Part shown: positions 40,373-49,123 of the stretch, piece after piece | Position numbering within the stretch: the stretch's first letter is position 1 | How the letters are laid out: the number at the start of each line of letters is the position of its first letter | From: Clostridia bacterium | Lineage (GTDB): Bacteria > Bacillota > Clostridia > Christensenellales > Borkfalkiaceae | Direction of reading: 5' to 3' | NCBI GenBank assembly: GCA_900764105.1 | Contig: CAAFMS010000004.1 | Coordinates: forward strand, 1-64,000 | DNA length: 64,000 nt | Translations under genes and position numbers: made by a program | Notes under the pieces: generated by a model | Database searches by the model: none | Told to the model about the DNA's origin: nothing | What the model saw: the letters and a program-made list of their open reading frames with translations, nothing else

Positions 40373-40849
40373 TTATAGTTTATAGAGGGATACCCACGAT
40401 TTTATTTCCGCTTCGCCGCGATTTAACACCTTGCCTTCTTTAACCGTTACGTCTTTTCCGAGTATTTTGCGGAAATTTTCAGCGGTTTTTCCCAAGTCGC
40501 TGCCGCCGCTCGTGGCAAACGGGATAACGGTCTTACCCGTAAAGTCGTAACTTTCGAGGAATGTGTCTATTATTTTCGGTTCGACGTACCACCATACGGG
40601 GAAGCCTACGAAAACCACGTCGTAATCATCAATATTGTCGAGTTTTTCGGCTATTTCGGGTCGAGCAGACGGGTCGTTCATCTCTATCGAGGAACGACTT
40701 TTTTTATCCGTCCAGTCGAGGTCTTTGTCCGTATAAGGAGTTACGGGCTTTATTTCAAACAAATCCGCGTCAGCCGCTGAAGCGATAAGGCGAGCCGTTT
40801 TTGCGGTTACGCCGCTTGCGGAAAAATATGCTACGAGTACTTTTTTCAT
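40373..40849 (-). CDS. Flavodoxin
   Basis: 158 residues with the FMN phosphate loop FSASGVTAKTARLIA, the FVGFPVWWYVEPKIIDTFLE loop with an aromatic stacking residue, and the FATSGGSDLGKT loop. It belongs to the flavodoxin_4-type group found in gut Bacillota. It is a small electron carrier; no redox partner is adjacent. An upstream GGAGG is visible. Confidence 0.92.
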   Translation of the reverse strand: MKKVLVAYFSASGVTAKTARLIASAADADLFEIKPVTPYTDKDLDWTDKKSRSSIEMNDPSARPEIAEKLDNIDDYDVVFVGFPVWWYVEPKIIDTFLESYDFTGKTVIPFATSGGSDLGKTAENFRKILGKDVTVKEGKVLNRGEAEIKSWVSLYKL

Positions 40850-41025
40850 AAATTTTACCTCCGAAATAATATTTTGGTTATATTATATCCCCGTTTTTTT
40901 AAAAAGTAAATATTTTTCTCATAATTTTTAAAGTGTAAAAAATTATTGTCAAGAAAAAATATTTTTGGTACAATATAGGTAAATTATATAATGAAACGAT
41001 TTGTTAAAAATCGATTAAAAGTAGT

Positions 41026-41610
41026 ATGTGGAAATTTATACAATCGATTGATCTGTCCGTCGCGAGGGCGGCAGGTTGTTTGCGCGATGCCTGCGGCGGG
41101 GTTTTAACGCCATTTTTCAAGGTCGTAACTCTGAGCGGCAATTTCGGAATGGTTTTCATTGTTGCCGGCATAATAATGCTGTTTTTCAGGCGGACGAGAA
41201 AGGCAGGCGTTTGTTCGCTTCTCGCCCTTCTTTTCGGGCTGCTTTTTACTAATATTATACTAAAAAACTCTGTTGCGAGACCTCGTCCGTTTTCCGACGA
41301 AACCTCGGAATTTTATTCGTTGTGGAAGGCGGCGGGAAGTCTGAAAGAGAGCGGCTATTCCTTCCCGTCGGGGCATACGACTGCGGCTGCGGCGTTCAGC
41401 GTTTCGCTGTTTATCGCTTTGAATAAACGTTATTCGTGGGCGTTTTTGCTTATACCCGTACTTATGGGCTTTACGCGGGTTTACTTCGTCGTTCATTACG
41501 CTACGGATATATTGGGCGGATTACTCGTCGGCGGCGTTTCGTCGGCGATAGCGTATTATATAGTAAAAAAGTTGGTTAAAAACGACAAAATTGCCAATTT
41601 ACTGCCGTAA
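41026..41610 (+). CDS. PAP2-type membrane phosphatase
   Basis: 194 residues, about six membrane segments. The three acid-phosphatase motifs are present: KNSVARPRP, PSGHTTAAAAF and RVYFVVHYATDILGG. It probably dephosphorylates undecaprenyl pyrophosphate or a lipid phosphate at the outer membrane face. Immediately behind it lies the truncated sigG; in sporulating relatives sigE occupies this upstream place, so the PAP2 gene marks a rearrangement. Confidence 0.9.
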   Translation: MWKFIQSIDLSVARAAGCLRDACGGVLTPFFKVVTLSGNFGMVFIVAGIIMLFFRRTRKAGVCSLLALLFGLLFTNIILKNSVARPRPFSDETSEFYSLWKAAGSLKESGYSFPSGHTTAAAAFSVSLFIALNKRYSWAFLLIPVLMGFTRVYFVVHYATDILGGLLVGGVSSAIAYYIVKKLVKNDKIANLLP

Positions 41611-41642
41611 AAAACACTTTTCAACATCCGAAGCCCATTCCG

Positions 41643-42128
41643 ATGATTATAGGTGAAGTAAAAAGAGTAATGAGGTGCAACAACGGACTCAGGGTTGCGA
41701 GGAGCATAAGAGATACGGCGTACAAAGTATTACAGGCAAGAAGTAAAATCGAAGCCGAAAAAGACGACGTTGCGAGTATGGCTGAGATTGCCGAGACCCT
41801 CAATATTCCCGAGAGGGAAGTGGTGTACGCTTTGGACGCCATATCCGACCCCATATCCCTTTACGACCCCGTGTACAACAAAAACGGCGACGCTCTTCTC
41901 GTCATGGATCAGATAGGCGACGAAAAGAATACCGACGAGAGATGGACGGAAAAAGTCGCGCTCGAAGGGGCGTTGTCGAGGCTTAACGAAAGGGAAAAGA
42001 AGATACTGTATTTAAGATATTACGAGGGTAAAACGCAGACGGAAATTTCCGACGAGATAGGGTTGTCGCAAGCGCAGGTTTCGAGGCTCGAAAAGAACGC
42101 CCTCAAAAGCATAAAGTCCAAAATGTGA
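41643..42128 (+). pseudogene. sigG: Sporulation sigma factor SigG, 5' truncated
   Basis: 161 residues homologous to residues from about 100 onward of SigG: MIIGEVKR, ARSIRDTAYKVLQARSKIEA, VVYALDAISDPISLYDPVYN, VMDQIGDEKNTDERW, and region 4 LRYYEGKTQTEISDEIGLSQ plus AQVSRLEK. The region 2.1-2.3 part that binds core RNA polymerase is missing: upstream codons read HPKPIP before MIIGE, so homology starts exactly at PMIIGE. No ribosome site precedes it. ylmC follows, as in the B. subtilis sigG neighbourhood. The rest of the frame is intact, so it could be a recent relic or a short DNA-binding protein. Confidence 0.85.
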
Positions 42129-42174
42129 CATATTCCGACAACTTTTCCCGTAGAATATACAGAGGAATGGCAGT

Positions 42175-42453
42175 ATGGAATATAATCTTAACGACTTAAA
42201 GAAAAAACGCGTGATAAACGTGGCGGACGGCAAAGACCTCGGCAAGATTACGGACGTAGTGATAACTTATCCCGAGGGGAAAGTTAAGGGCATAATCGTG
42301 CCGGGGAAGAAGAGCGGCATATTTTTTTCGGGCGAACTGATAATCAATTTCAGGTGCGTAGAGAGAATAGGCGACGATACGATTTTGGTAAAACTATGCG
42401 AAAGACCCTCTCAGACGATAGGAGTAAGCGCGCGAGAGAGCGAAGAAGAATAA
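42175..42453 (+). CDS. YlmC/YmxH-family PRC-barrel protein
   Basis: 92 residues: LNDLKKKRVINVADGKDLGK, VVITYPEGKVKGIIVPGK and the RCVERIGDDTILVKL strand of the YlmC/YmxH family. In sporulating Bacillota it follows sigG and is linked to sporulation. Here it remains although sigG is truncated. A GAGGAATGGCAGT site precedes the ATG. Confidence 0.9.
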   Translation: MEYNLNDLKKKRVINVADGKDLGKITDVVITYPEGKVKGIIVPGKKSGIFFSGELIINFRCVERIGDDTILVKLCERPSQTIGVSARESEEE

Positions 42454-42773
42454 GATTTATAGTTAAAACGATTGAACGGGACTTCTGCGAAAGCGGCAAG
42501 TCTCGTTTTTATCTCGCAAATTTTATATTCGCAGGGGACGGCGCCCTATAGAACTCTTAAAAATGCTTGCATTTTTAAGAATAAGGCGTCCCGCTTCCTA
42601 AAACTTCGTTCTTTTGCAGATTGTGGTTATTCATAATTAAAAAGTCCGGATAATCGACTTATAGAGTGGTATTTATCGAAATTGCGTCAAAAATAAGCGT
42701 CCTGATTCAAAAATGTTCGGAATAGTGATCGGAAGCGAAAAAGTGAAAATTATGAGATTTTTTCTGTCAGATA
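42454..42773. other. Gap with a dispersed-repeat copy
   Basis: No gene is seen in this part of the 446-bp gap. A degenerate GCAGGGGACGGCGCC..GCGTCCCGC unit lies at about 42531-42595, with AAATGCTTGCATTT between its halves. The promoter of the next gene is listed separately. Confidence 0.5.
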
Positions 42774-42802
42774 TTGACATTGCGTTTCGACGGGTGTAAA
42801 AT
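42774..42802 (+). promoter_or_regulatory. Promoter of the fucO-like gene
   Basis: TTGACA (42774-42779), 17 bp, TAAAAT (42797-42802), followed by an approximately 90-nt leader and an AAGGAG site. Confidence 0.8.
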
Positions 42803-42899
42803 ATATGCGGAAAAAGGTTTAAAAACCTTTGGAAAGGAAATATATTTATAAGCCGATAAAAATCTCGGTCGAAGTTTTTATCGACTAAGGAGTGTAATC

Positions 42900-44048
42900 A
42901 TGGTAAACAGGTTTATCTTAAACGAAACGAGTTATCACGGCGCAGGCGCTATAAAAGAACTTGCGACCGAGATTAAAAACAGAAATTTCAAGAAAGCATT
43001 CGTATGTTCCGATCCCGACTTGATCAAGTTCGGCGTAACTAAAAAGGCGACGGACGTTCTCGACGAAAACGGCATCGTATACGAGATATACAGCGAAATC
43101 AAGCCTAATCCTACGATAGGAAACGTAAAACACGGCGTCGAGGCTTTCAGAAAGAGCGGAGCGGACGTAATAGTCGCGATAGGCGGCGGCTCGTCTATGG
43201 ATACCGCCAAGGCGATAGGAATAATCGCTACCAACCCCGAATTTGCGGACGTTCGTTCGCTCGAAGGCGTTTCGCCGACCAAGAATAAATGCGCGCCGAT
43301 TATCGCGATACCGACTACCGCGGGTACGGCTGCCGAAGTAACCATAAACTACGTTATAACCGACGAAGAGAAAAAGCGTAAATTCGTTTGCGTAGACCCC
43401 AAGGATATTCCTATCGTCGCAATCGTCGATTCGGATATGATGAGTTCGATGCCTGCGGGTCTTACCGCGGCGACGGGTATGGACGCGCTCACTCACGCGA
43501 TAGAGGGTTATATAACCAAAGGCGCGTGGGAACTTTCGGATATGTTCCACATCAAGGCGATAGAGATTATATCCCGTTCGCTTCGCGCGGCTGTTAAGAA
43601 CGAAAAAGAGGGCAGAGAGGGTATGGCTCTCGGTCAGTACGTTGCGGGAATGGGATTCTCGAACGTCGGCTTAGGCGTCGACCATTCTATGGCTCACACG
43701 TTGTCGGCTTATTACGACACTCCCCACGGCAAGGCTTGCGCTATACTTCTTCCCACGGTCATGGCGTACAACGCGGAATACACGGGCGAAAAATACCGCG
43801 ATATAGCGGTCGCCATGGGCGTTAAAGGCGTTGAGAATATGACTCAGGCGGAATACAGAAAAGCCGCCGTAGACGCTGTAAGAAAACTTTCCGAGGACGT
43901 GGGAATACCGACTACCCTTAAAGGTATAGTAAAAGAAGAGGATATCCCCGAACTTGCCAAATCGGCTTACGCAGACGCTTGCCGTCCGGGCAATCCGAGA
44001 GAAACTTCGGTAGAAGATATCGAGAAGTTGTACAAATCTTTGCTTTAA
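42900..44048 (+). CDS. fucO: Iron-dependent lactaldehyde reductase
   Basis: 382 residues, FucO type: RFILNETSYHGAGAIKELA, VIVAIGGGSSMDTAKAIGI, PTTAGTAAEVTINYVITDEE, AGLTAATGMDALTHAIEGYI with metal His, GLGVDHSMAHTLSAYYDTP with the second and third His, PHGKACAILLP. It reduces lactaldehyde from fucose or rhamnose breakdown to 1,2-propanediol. It lies 10 kb from fucI with its own promoter and terminator. Confidence 0.92.
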   Translation: MVNRFILNETSYHGAGAIKELATEIKNRNFKKAFVCSDPDLIKFGVTKKATDVLDENGIVYEIYSEIKPNPTIGNVKHGVEAFRKSGADVIVAIGGGSSMDTAKAIGIIATNPEFADVRSLEGVSPTKNKCAPIIAIPTTAGTAAEVTINYVITDEEKKRKFVCVDPKDIPIVAIVDSDMMSSMPAGLTAATGMDALTHAIEGYITKGAWELSDMFHIKAIEIISRSLRAAVKNEKEGREGMALGQYVAGMGFSNVGLGVDHSMAHTLSAYYDTPHGKACAILLPTVMAYNAEYTGEKYRDIAVAMGVKGVENMTQAEYRKAAVDAVRKLSEDVGIPTTLKGIVKEEDIPELAKSAYADACRPGNPRETSVEDIEKLYKSLL

Positions 44049-44061
44049 AAATCGTTATCGA

Positions 44062-44093
44062 AGCCCGCAGACGTTCCGCCTGCGGGCTTTTTT
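44062..44093 (+). terminator. Terminator of the fucO-like gene
   Basis: AGCCCGCAG (44062-44070) pairs with CTGCGGGCT (44080-44088), followed by six T. Confidence 0.9.
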
Positions 44094-44158
44094 CGTACCG
44101 TCAGATATTCGTTATCGTATATTGACCGCCGTTGATTTCAGAGTTTTTATATTTTTTC

Positions 44159-44188
44159 TTGACATTGTTTGCGGTTAAGTGTTAGAAT
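44159..44188 (+). promoter_or_regulatory. Promoter of the kinase leader
   Basis: TTGACA (44159-44164), 18 bp, TAGAAT (44183-44188), directly before the hairpin-rich leader. Confidence 0.7.
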
Positions 44189-44197
44189 ATAAAAAAA

Positions 44198-44286
44198 GTC
44201 GGTAAAACCGACGATAAGCGGTCTGCAAAACCGACGGCAGACCTCGGTAAGACGGGGCTGATAAGCCCGTGAAGCCGATTGTCGGC
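44198..44286 (+). ncRNA. Four-hairpin leader of the P-loop kinase gene
   Basis: Four successive stems: GTCGG-TAAAA-CCGAC (44198-44212), GGTCTGC/GCAGACC (44220-44243) with ACCGAC repeated in its loop, ACGGG/CCCGT (44252-44270) and GCCGA-TTG-TCGGC (44274-44286). The last ends 8 bases before the ribosome site. GTCGG and CCGAC segments recur, so alternative pairings are possible, as in riboswitches or attenuators. No known riboswitch was recognised. Confidence 0.5.
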
Positions 44287-44303
44287 ATACTTTCGGAGTG
44301 GAT

Positions 44304-44882
44304 TTGAAAAAACAGTTGATATTGATTGCTTCGCCGCCCGCTTGCGGTAAAACGAGACTTTCAAGGCGGGTTGCAACGGAGTTGTACGGGGCGGTATATC
44401 TCGATAAAGACAGCCTTATCCCGTTGTCGAAAAGAATATTTAAAGTGGCTAAAAAGCCGTATAATCGCAGTTCCGCGTTCTTTAAAAGGGAGATAAGAGA
44501 CTACGAGTACGAGGCGATTTTGTCCGTCGCTTTCGAGGCGATTAAGTATAACGACAGAGTTATTCTGAACGCGCCGTTTACAACCGAAATAAGGAACGAG
44601 GAATATATTACCGACTTGAAGAAACGGTTCGGGACCGTCGGAGCGGAACTTGTTATCGTATGGATAATGTCCGATCGAAACGCGTGTTACAGGAATATGA
44701 AACACCGCAATTCCGACAGAGATAAATGGAAACTCGAACATTGGGACGAGTATATCGAAAGCGTGAATTTTGCCGCGCCCGAGTTTTCGACGTTTCAGCC
44801 CTTTATCTACGACGTGAGAAATCAATCGGAAATAGAGCGGTCGTTTAAAAATCTGATAGAGTATCTGAAAGGCAATCGCTGA
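44304..44882 (+). CDS. P-loop kinase-like protein
   Basis: 192 residues from a TTG start, with GGAG five bases upstream; the GTG at 44298 overlaps that site. Walker A SPPACGKTRL is near residue 10, YLDKDSLIP is the acceptor-binding Asp region, VILNAPFTTEI is a Walker-B-like strand, and VIVWIMSDRNACYRNMKHRN is an Arg-rich lid. This is the layout of small-molecule kinases and zeta-toxin-like proteins. The substrate is unknown. It has its own leader RNA and terminator. Confidence 0.7.
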   Translation: MKKQLILIASPPACGKTRLSRRVATELYGAVYLDKDSLIPLSKRIFKVAKKPYNRSSAFFKREIRDYEYEAILSVAFEAIKYNDRVILNAPFTTEIRNEEYITDLKKRFGTVGAELVIVWIMSDRNACYRNMKHRNSDRDKWKLEHWDEYIESVNFAAPEFSTFQPFIYDVRNQSEIERSFKNLIEYLKGNR

Positions 44883-44901
44883 GCGACTATAAAAATTAAG
44901 A

Positions 44902-44943
44902 AACGGCGGAAGTCAAACCCGATGGGGTAAGACTTCCGCCGTT
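44902..44943. terminator. Bidirectional terminator
   Basis: AACGGCGGAAGTC (44902-44914) pairs with GACTTCCGCCGTT (44931-44943); T-rich tails on both strands serve the convergent genes on either side. Confidence 0.8.
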
Positions 44944-44964
44944 AAATTTTTACTTAAACGACCG

Positions 44965-47778
44965 TTATTCTACTATAACCGCCGTCTCTGCGAAACGTCT
45001 GGTCGATTCCAACGCCTTTTCGCACTGGAACTTTGAGCCGTATACGCCGCTCGTCACAATCGTTCTGCCCGACGGGGTGAAAATCTTGAACACGAACTTT
45101 CCGTTTTTGTCGGCGTTCACGGATACGTTTCCGTCCGCGAGATTCTTCTTGATATTCGAGATAGCGGTTTTTAAACCGTTGATATTCGAGTATCCCTGCG
45201 TGGAGAGCAGCGAACCGCCGTTAGACGCGGTAAGAGTAGCGAATACTTTATCGTCGTCCGTCTTTTCGACTTTCCATTTGCCGTTGTAAGCGTTCTTCTT
45301 GGTTTCCGTAGCCGCAACCTCGTCCGCTTTAACCTCGGGTTCTTCGACGCGTTTTTTCGTTACGATTTTCGTTATCGGCTTCGAGAACTTACTCTTTTTA
45401 TGAATGGGCGTTGCGGGAATGCCGTCGTTGTACATAAACGGAGTTTTGACGGGCTTTGCTTCAACCGTACTTTCGTCGGCGTCGATAATATTGACGGGTT
45501 CGTCGTAAACTACGGGTTCTTCGTATTCGATAGTCGGCTCGTTTTCCGCTTTTTCCGTTTCTTCCGTAATTTCCGTAGCGGCTGTTTCGCTTATGACTTC
45601 GTCAGCCGTTTCGCCGATCGCCTCGGGTTCCTTTTCTTCCGTTGTCTCGGCAGTATCGGGTTCCTTTTCTTCCGTTGTCTCGGTGGTCTCGGTTTCTTTT
45701 CCTTCCGTTGTCTCGGTCGCCTCGTTTTCGGGCGTTTCCTCGGTTTCGGCTACGACTTTCGTTTCCGTAACTTCTTCCGCGGTCGGTTCGTCTTCGGCGG
45801 CGGAGTAGCCGTTCGCGTCTTCTGCCTCTACTGTTTTTCCTGCTTCCGTCGTTTCGGTCGTTTCGACTGTCTCTTCCGTTTCTTTCGTCTCTTCCGTTTC
45901 TTTCGTCTCTTCCGTAACGACTTCTTCGGTACTTTCGGTCTCGTCGGTTGCTTCTTTGGCGGCTTCTTCCGTTTTCGCTTCGGGAATTTCCTCGGTCTCG
46001 TCGGTCGTTTCCTTGGTTTCGTTTGTAGTTTCCGTAGTTTCTGCGACGGTTTCTGTAGCCGCGGCCTCGGTATCTTCCGCAGTCGTTTCGGCTTCCGCTT
46101 CCGTATTTTCTGTTGCTTCCGCTACTTCCTCGGTTTCCTTGACTTCCTCGGCTTCCTTGACTTCCTCGGTCTCTTTGGCTTCCTCGGTTTCCTTGACTTC
46201 CTCGGTTTCTTTGACTTCCTCGGTTTCCTTGACTTCCTCGGTTTCTTTGACTTCCTCGGTTTCTTTGACTTCCTCGGTCTCACCGGCTTCTTCGTTCGCT
46301 TTTTCGGAAATACGAGCGAGATTGCTGAGTTCTCGTCTCATTTCCTCTTCGATTTTCTCGGAAACTATCTTCTGAGTTTCTGTACGGGGAGTTAAGGGTT
46401 CTTCTTCGGGGGGTTCGGGCGTCACCACGGGTTCGGCCTCTTTTTCCGCCGTATCGTCCGAGATGTCGTCGAACTCGTCTTTTTCGGGTTCGGCTTTTAC
46501 TTCCTCGACCTTTTCGCCTTCGGTTTCTTTATTGTCCGACGTCGTTTCGGTTGCCGCCGCTTCCTTTTCACCCTCTTCCATAATCGAAGATACGGGGTCG
46601 TTCTCGTAGGTGAGGTCGGTGATTACCACTTCGTCGTCTGCTGCGTTCACGGGAGCGTTCTCGTCGAAAAACGGTTCTTCTTGAACGGGTTTGACGGGGG
46701 CGGGTTGTTCGCTTTGAGTGGCTGGTAAACCGCCCAACGAGTTGTTGACTTCCGCCGCTTCTTTTTTCGTTGCAATCGAAGTTTTCGGAGGAGCGTATCT
46801 CACCTTCTTCTTCGATTCTTTCTTTTCGGCGACCGCTTTTACTTTCGCGTCGTCTCTGAGCGCGGCGAGAGCGTCCTCTCTTTCTTTTTCGTATTTTGCC
46901 CTCAGAGCCTGAGCGTTTCTGTATTCCGCTTTCGCTTTTTCGAGGTCGTCCACAGCCTTTTGAAGTTGAGTTTTCTTTTCGATTTTCTCGTCTTTTTCGT
47001 ACTGTTTCAGAATCGCGCCCGCGTCTTTGGAACTGAGTTTGACTTCCTGCGAGTTAATTCTTTCGAGTTCCTCTAAAAGGAGTTTTCTTTCGAGTTCTTT
47101 CTCGGAAATTTTCGCGAGACATTCCGAACGGGTAGAGTTGAGTTCGACGTTCACGTCGCTGAGCGCGGACTTCATCTGCGAGTCCCTCTTCGCCCTGTCG
47201 GAATTTCTCTTCGATATTTCCAAAGAACGAAGTTTCTGTTCTTCCGCGATTGCGTTTATCGCGAGTTTCGTATTCCGCGCCTTACCCTTTTTCAAACCTC
47301 TGAAAATGCCCGTCTGCTGTTTGGTCAGTTTTTCGGACAGTTTTCTCTGTTTCGCGCTCAAAGATACGATTTTTTCGTTGGCGATGGAGTTGTACAACTC
47401 GTCTTTATCGGAAGCGGTTTTATTGTCTTCGATAATCGCCGCCTTCTTTTCTTCCGCTTCTTTTTCCGCTTCCGCGATTACTTTCTGAAGTTCGGAGATT
47501 TCCTCGTCTTTTTGCCTGATTTGTTCGGTAATTCTTTCAGCCTGTTCGCGGTTTTCAAAATACCTTTTCAAGCGTTTTTTCCGTCTTTTGGACGGATTGA
47601 CGATCGCGATAATCAAACAGACTATAAGCGCGACGGCAAGTACCGCTACGATAGCCATCTGCCAGATTTCGACGGTGAACCCCAAAAGTTCCGAAACGTT
47701 CTTTTTGAAAGTTTCGAGAGCGCTTTTCACAGAGTCCGTAAAACCGCCGCTTAAAAGAGAAGTCGTTAAGTTTACCAT
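44965..47778 (-). CDS. Membrane-anchored Glu/Thr-repeat protein ending in a YegP domain
   Basis: 937 residues. One membrane span (about 40-61) is followed by a basic stretch and a long coiled coil (about 75-320, rich in Lys/Glu/Arg). A low-complexity Glu/Thr/Val region of about 400 residues follows, including roughly ten KETEEV hexamers near the middle. A C-terminal region of about 110 residues holds two YegP/DUF1508-like repeats (GKWKVEKTDDDKVFATLTAS, NGKFVFKIFTPSGRTIVTSG). The layout suggests an envelope-attached cytoplasmic or surface filament-like protein. GGGGTG precedes the ATG. Function unknown. Confidence 0.8.
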   Translation of the reverse strand: MVNLTTSLLSGGFTDSVKSALETFKKNVSELLGFTVEIWQMAIVAVLAVALIVCLIIAIVNPSKRRKKRLKRYFENREQAERITEQIRQKDEEISELQKVIAEAEKEAEEKKAAIIEDNKTASDKDELYNSIANEKIVSLSAKQRKLSEKLTKQQTGIFRGLKKGKARNTKLAINAIAEEQKLRSLEISKRNSDRAKRDSQMKSALSDVNVELNSTRSECLAKISEKELERKLLLEELERINSQEVKLSSKDAGAILKQYEKDEKIEKKTQLQKAVDDLEKAKAEYRNAQALRAKYEKEREDALAALRDDAKVKAVAEKKESKKKVRYAPPKTSIATKKEAAEVNNSLGGLPATQSEQPAPVKPVQEEPFFDENAPVNAADDEVVITDLTYENDPVSSIMEEGEKEAAATETTSDNKETEGEKVEEVKAEPEKDEFDDISDDTAEKEAEPVVTPEPPEEEPLTPRTETQKIVSEKIEEEMRRELSNLARISEKANEEAGETEEVKETEEVKETEEVKETEEVKETEEVKETEEAKETEEVKEAEEVKETEEVAEATENTEAEAETTAEDTEAAATETVAETTETTNETKETTDETEEIPEAKTEEAAKEATDETESTEEVVTEETKETEETKETEETVETTETTEAGKTVEAEDANGYSAAEDEPTAEEVTETKVVAETEETPENEATETTEGKETETTETTEEKEPDTAETTEEKEPEAIGETADEVISETAATEITEETEKAENEPTIEYEEPVVYDEPVNIIDADESTVEAKPVKTPFMYNDGIPATPIHKKSKFSKPITKIVTKKRVEEPEVKADEVAATETKKNAYNGKWKVEKTDDDKVFATLTASNGGSLLSTQGYSNINGLKTAISNIKKNLADGNVSVNADKNGKFVFKIFTPSGRTIVTSGVYGSKFQCEKALESTRRFAETAVIVE

Positions 47779-47878
47779 AAAACACCCCTACTATAATATG
47801 TGTATGATTATATTTTATAGTAAAAACTCGCGCAAGTCAACTAAAAAATGAAAATATACGAAATACTGTTAAAATATT

Positions 47879-47907
47879 TTGAAAAATATCGTAAAATATG
47901 GTATAAT
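47879..47907 (+). promoter_or_regulatory. Promoter abutting the start codon of an FAD protein gene
   Basis: TTGAAA (47879-47884), 17 bp, TATAAT (47902-47907). The ATG at 47916 is only 8 bases after the -10 box, so the transcript would be leaderless or nearly so. Confidence 0.7.
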
Positions 47908-47915
47908 GCGGTAGT

Positions 47916-49121
47916 ATGAAAGAATATTCTGCGGTAATTATAGGCGGCGGCTTTTCGGGGCTCGGACTTGCGATAGTTTTGTCCGAGCGTCTCGGCGGCG
48001 AAAACGTCGCGGTAATCGAAAAAAACGACAGGGTGGGCAAGAAACTTCTTGCGACGGGCAACGGCAGGGGTAATATTTCGAACGTGGATTTATCCCCTTC
48101 GCATTACCACTCGGCGGCGGGGGCGGAAGTTGCGAACACACTCGAAAAATACGGCTATAAGTCGATTATTCGCTTTTTTAATCGGTTGGGGTTGCTCGTT
48201 GCCGAAGAGGACGGCAAACTTTACCCTCTCGGGTTTCAGGCTTCCGCGGTTTTGGATATGATGCGTTTTCGCCTCGAAGACCTCAAAACCGAAATATTGA
48301 CGGGTACGACCTGTAAAAAAATAGCGAAGATAAGCGGCGGTTTTAAAATCGTTACCGACGGCGGCGAATTCTACGCGAAAAAGGTAATAGCGGCGTTCGG
48401 CGGCAAGTCGGGCAAGCAGTACGGCACGGACGGAACGTCGTTCGGGCTTTTAAAAGACCTCGGAATTTCCGTCACGGAACTCACGCCGCAGATAGTTCAG
48501 ATAAAAACAGATACCGAATATATAAAGGGGCTTAAAGGTCTCAAAGAAAAGGCGAGGCTGATCGCCCTCGACGGTAACAGAGAAGTCAAGGACTTTACGG
48601 GCGACGTACTTTTTACCGACTACGGTTTAAGCGGTAACGCGGCGTTCTTTTTGTCGTCGTATCTCAGCGAACTCGATAAACCTATTATAAGAATAGAGTT
48701 CGCGAAAGAGTACGGCGAAAGGGAATTGACGGAGTTTCTGACGGAAAAGGCGAGTAGGCTCGATTACGCCGACGCGGACAATATTTTAACGGGCGTAATG
48801 AATAAGCAGATAGGCAGAGCGGTCGTAAAAAGAAGCGGAGCGAAAACGCTCGACGAAGATTCGATTAGAAAAATCGTATCGACTATGAAACGATTTGATT
48901 TAAAGGTTTTAGGAACGCTCGGTTTCGACTATTCGCAGGTAACGAGGGGCGGCGTTCCTTTCTCGGAACTTTGCGAAGGGTTCGAGTGTAAAAAGGCGAA
49001 AGGGCTGTTCGTTATCGGCGAGGCGTTGGACGTCGACGGCGATTGCGGCGGTTACAATCTTCAATGGGCTTATTCCTCGGCGATGGTCGCTGCGGATAAA
49101 ATATTTGCGGACTTGAAGTGA
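47916..49121 (+). CDS. HI0933/YhiN-family flavoprotein
   Basis: 401 residues. FAD-binding VIIGGGFSGLGLAIVLSE, then VAVIEKNDRVGKKLLATGNG and RGNISN, the family signature; FGGKSGKQYGTDGTSFGLLK; C-terminal VIGEALDVDGDCGGYNLQWA. Members include BaiN-type bile-acid and other reductases; the substrate here is unknown. It overlaps the next gene and lacks a ribosome site. Confidence 0.92.
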   Translation: MKEYSAVIIGGGFSGLGLAIVLSERLGGENVAVIEKNDRVGKKLLATGNGRGNISNVDLSPSHYHSAAGAEVANTLEKYGYKSIIRFFNRLGLLVAEEDGKLYPLGFQASAVLDMMRFRLEDLKTEILTGTTCKKIAKISGGFKIVTDGGEFYAKKVIAAFGGKSGKQYGTDGTSFGLLKDLGISVTELTPQIVQIKTDTEYIKGLKGLKEKARLIALDGNREVKDFTGDVLFTDYGLSGNAAFFLSSYLSELDKPIIRIEFAKEYGERELTEFLTEKASRLDYADADNILTGVMNKQIGRAVVKRSGAKTLDEDSIRKIVSTMKRFDLKVLGTLGFDYSQVTRGGVPFSELCEGFECKKAKGLFVIGEALDVDGDCGGYNLQWAYSSAMVAADKIFADLK

Positions 49122-49123
49122 TT

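Noticed and set aside
39773..40385. Open frames beginning MRTRYAATCC in several copies
   Set aside because: They result from the tandem repeat behind tRNA-Val, lack ribosome sites and stop at repeat borders.
45400..46395. Long Phe/Gly/Arg-rich plus-strand frame opposite the Glu/Thr-repeat gene
   Set aside because: It is the mirror of the codon repeats on the other strand, has no ribosome site and simply copies their periodicity.
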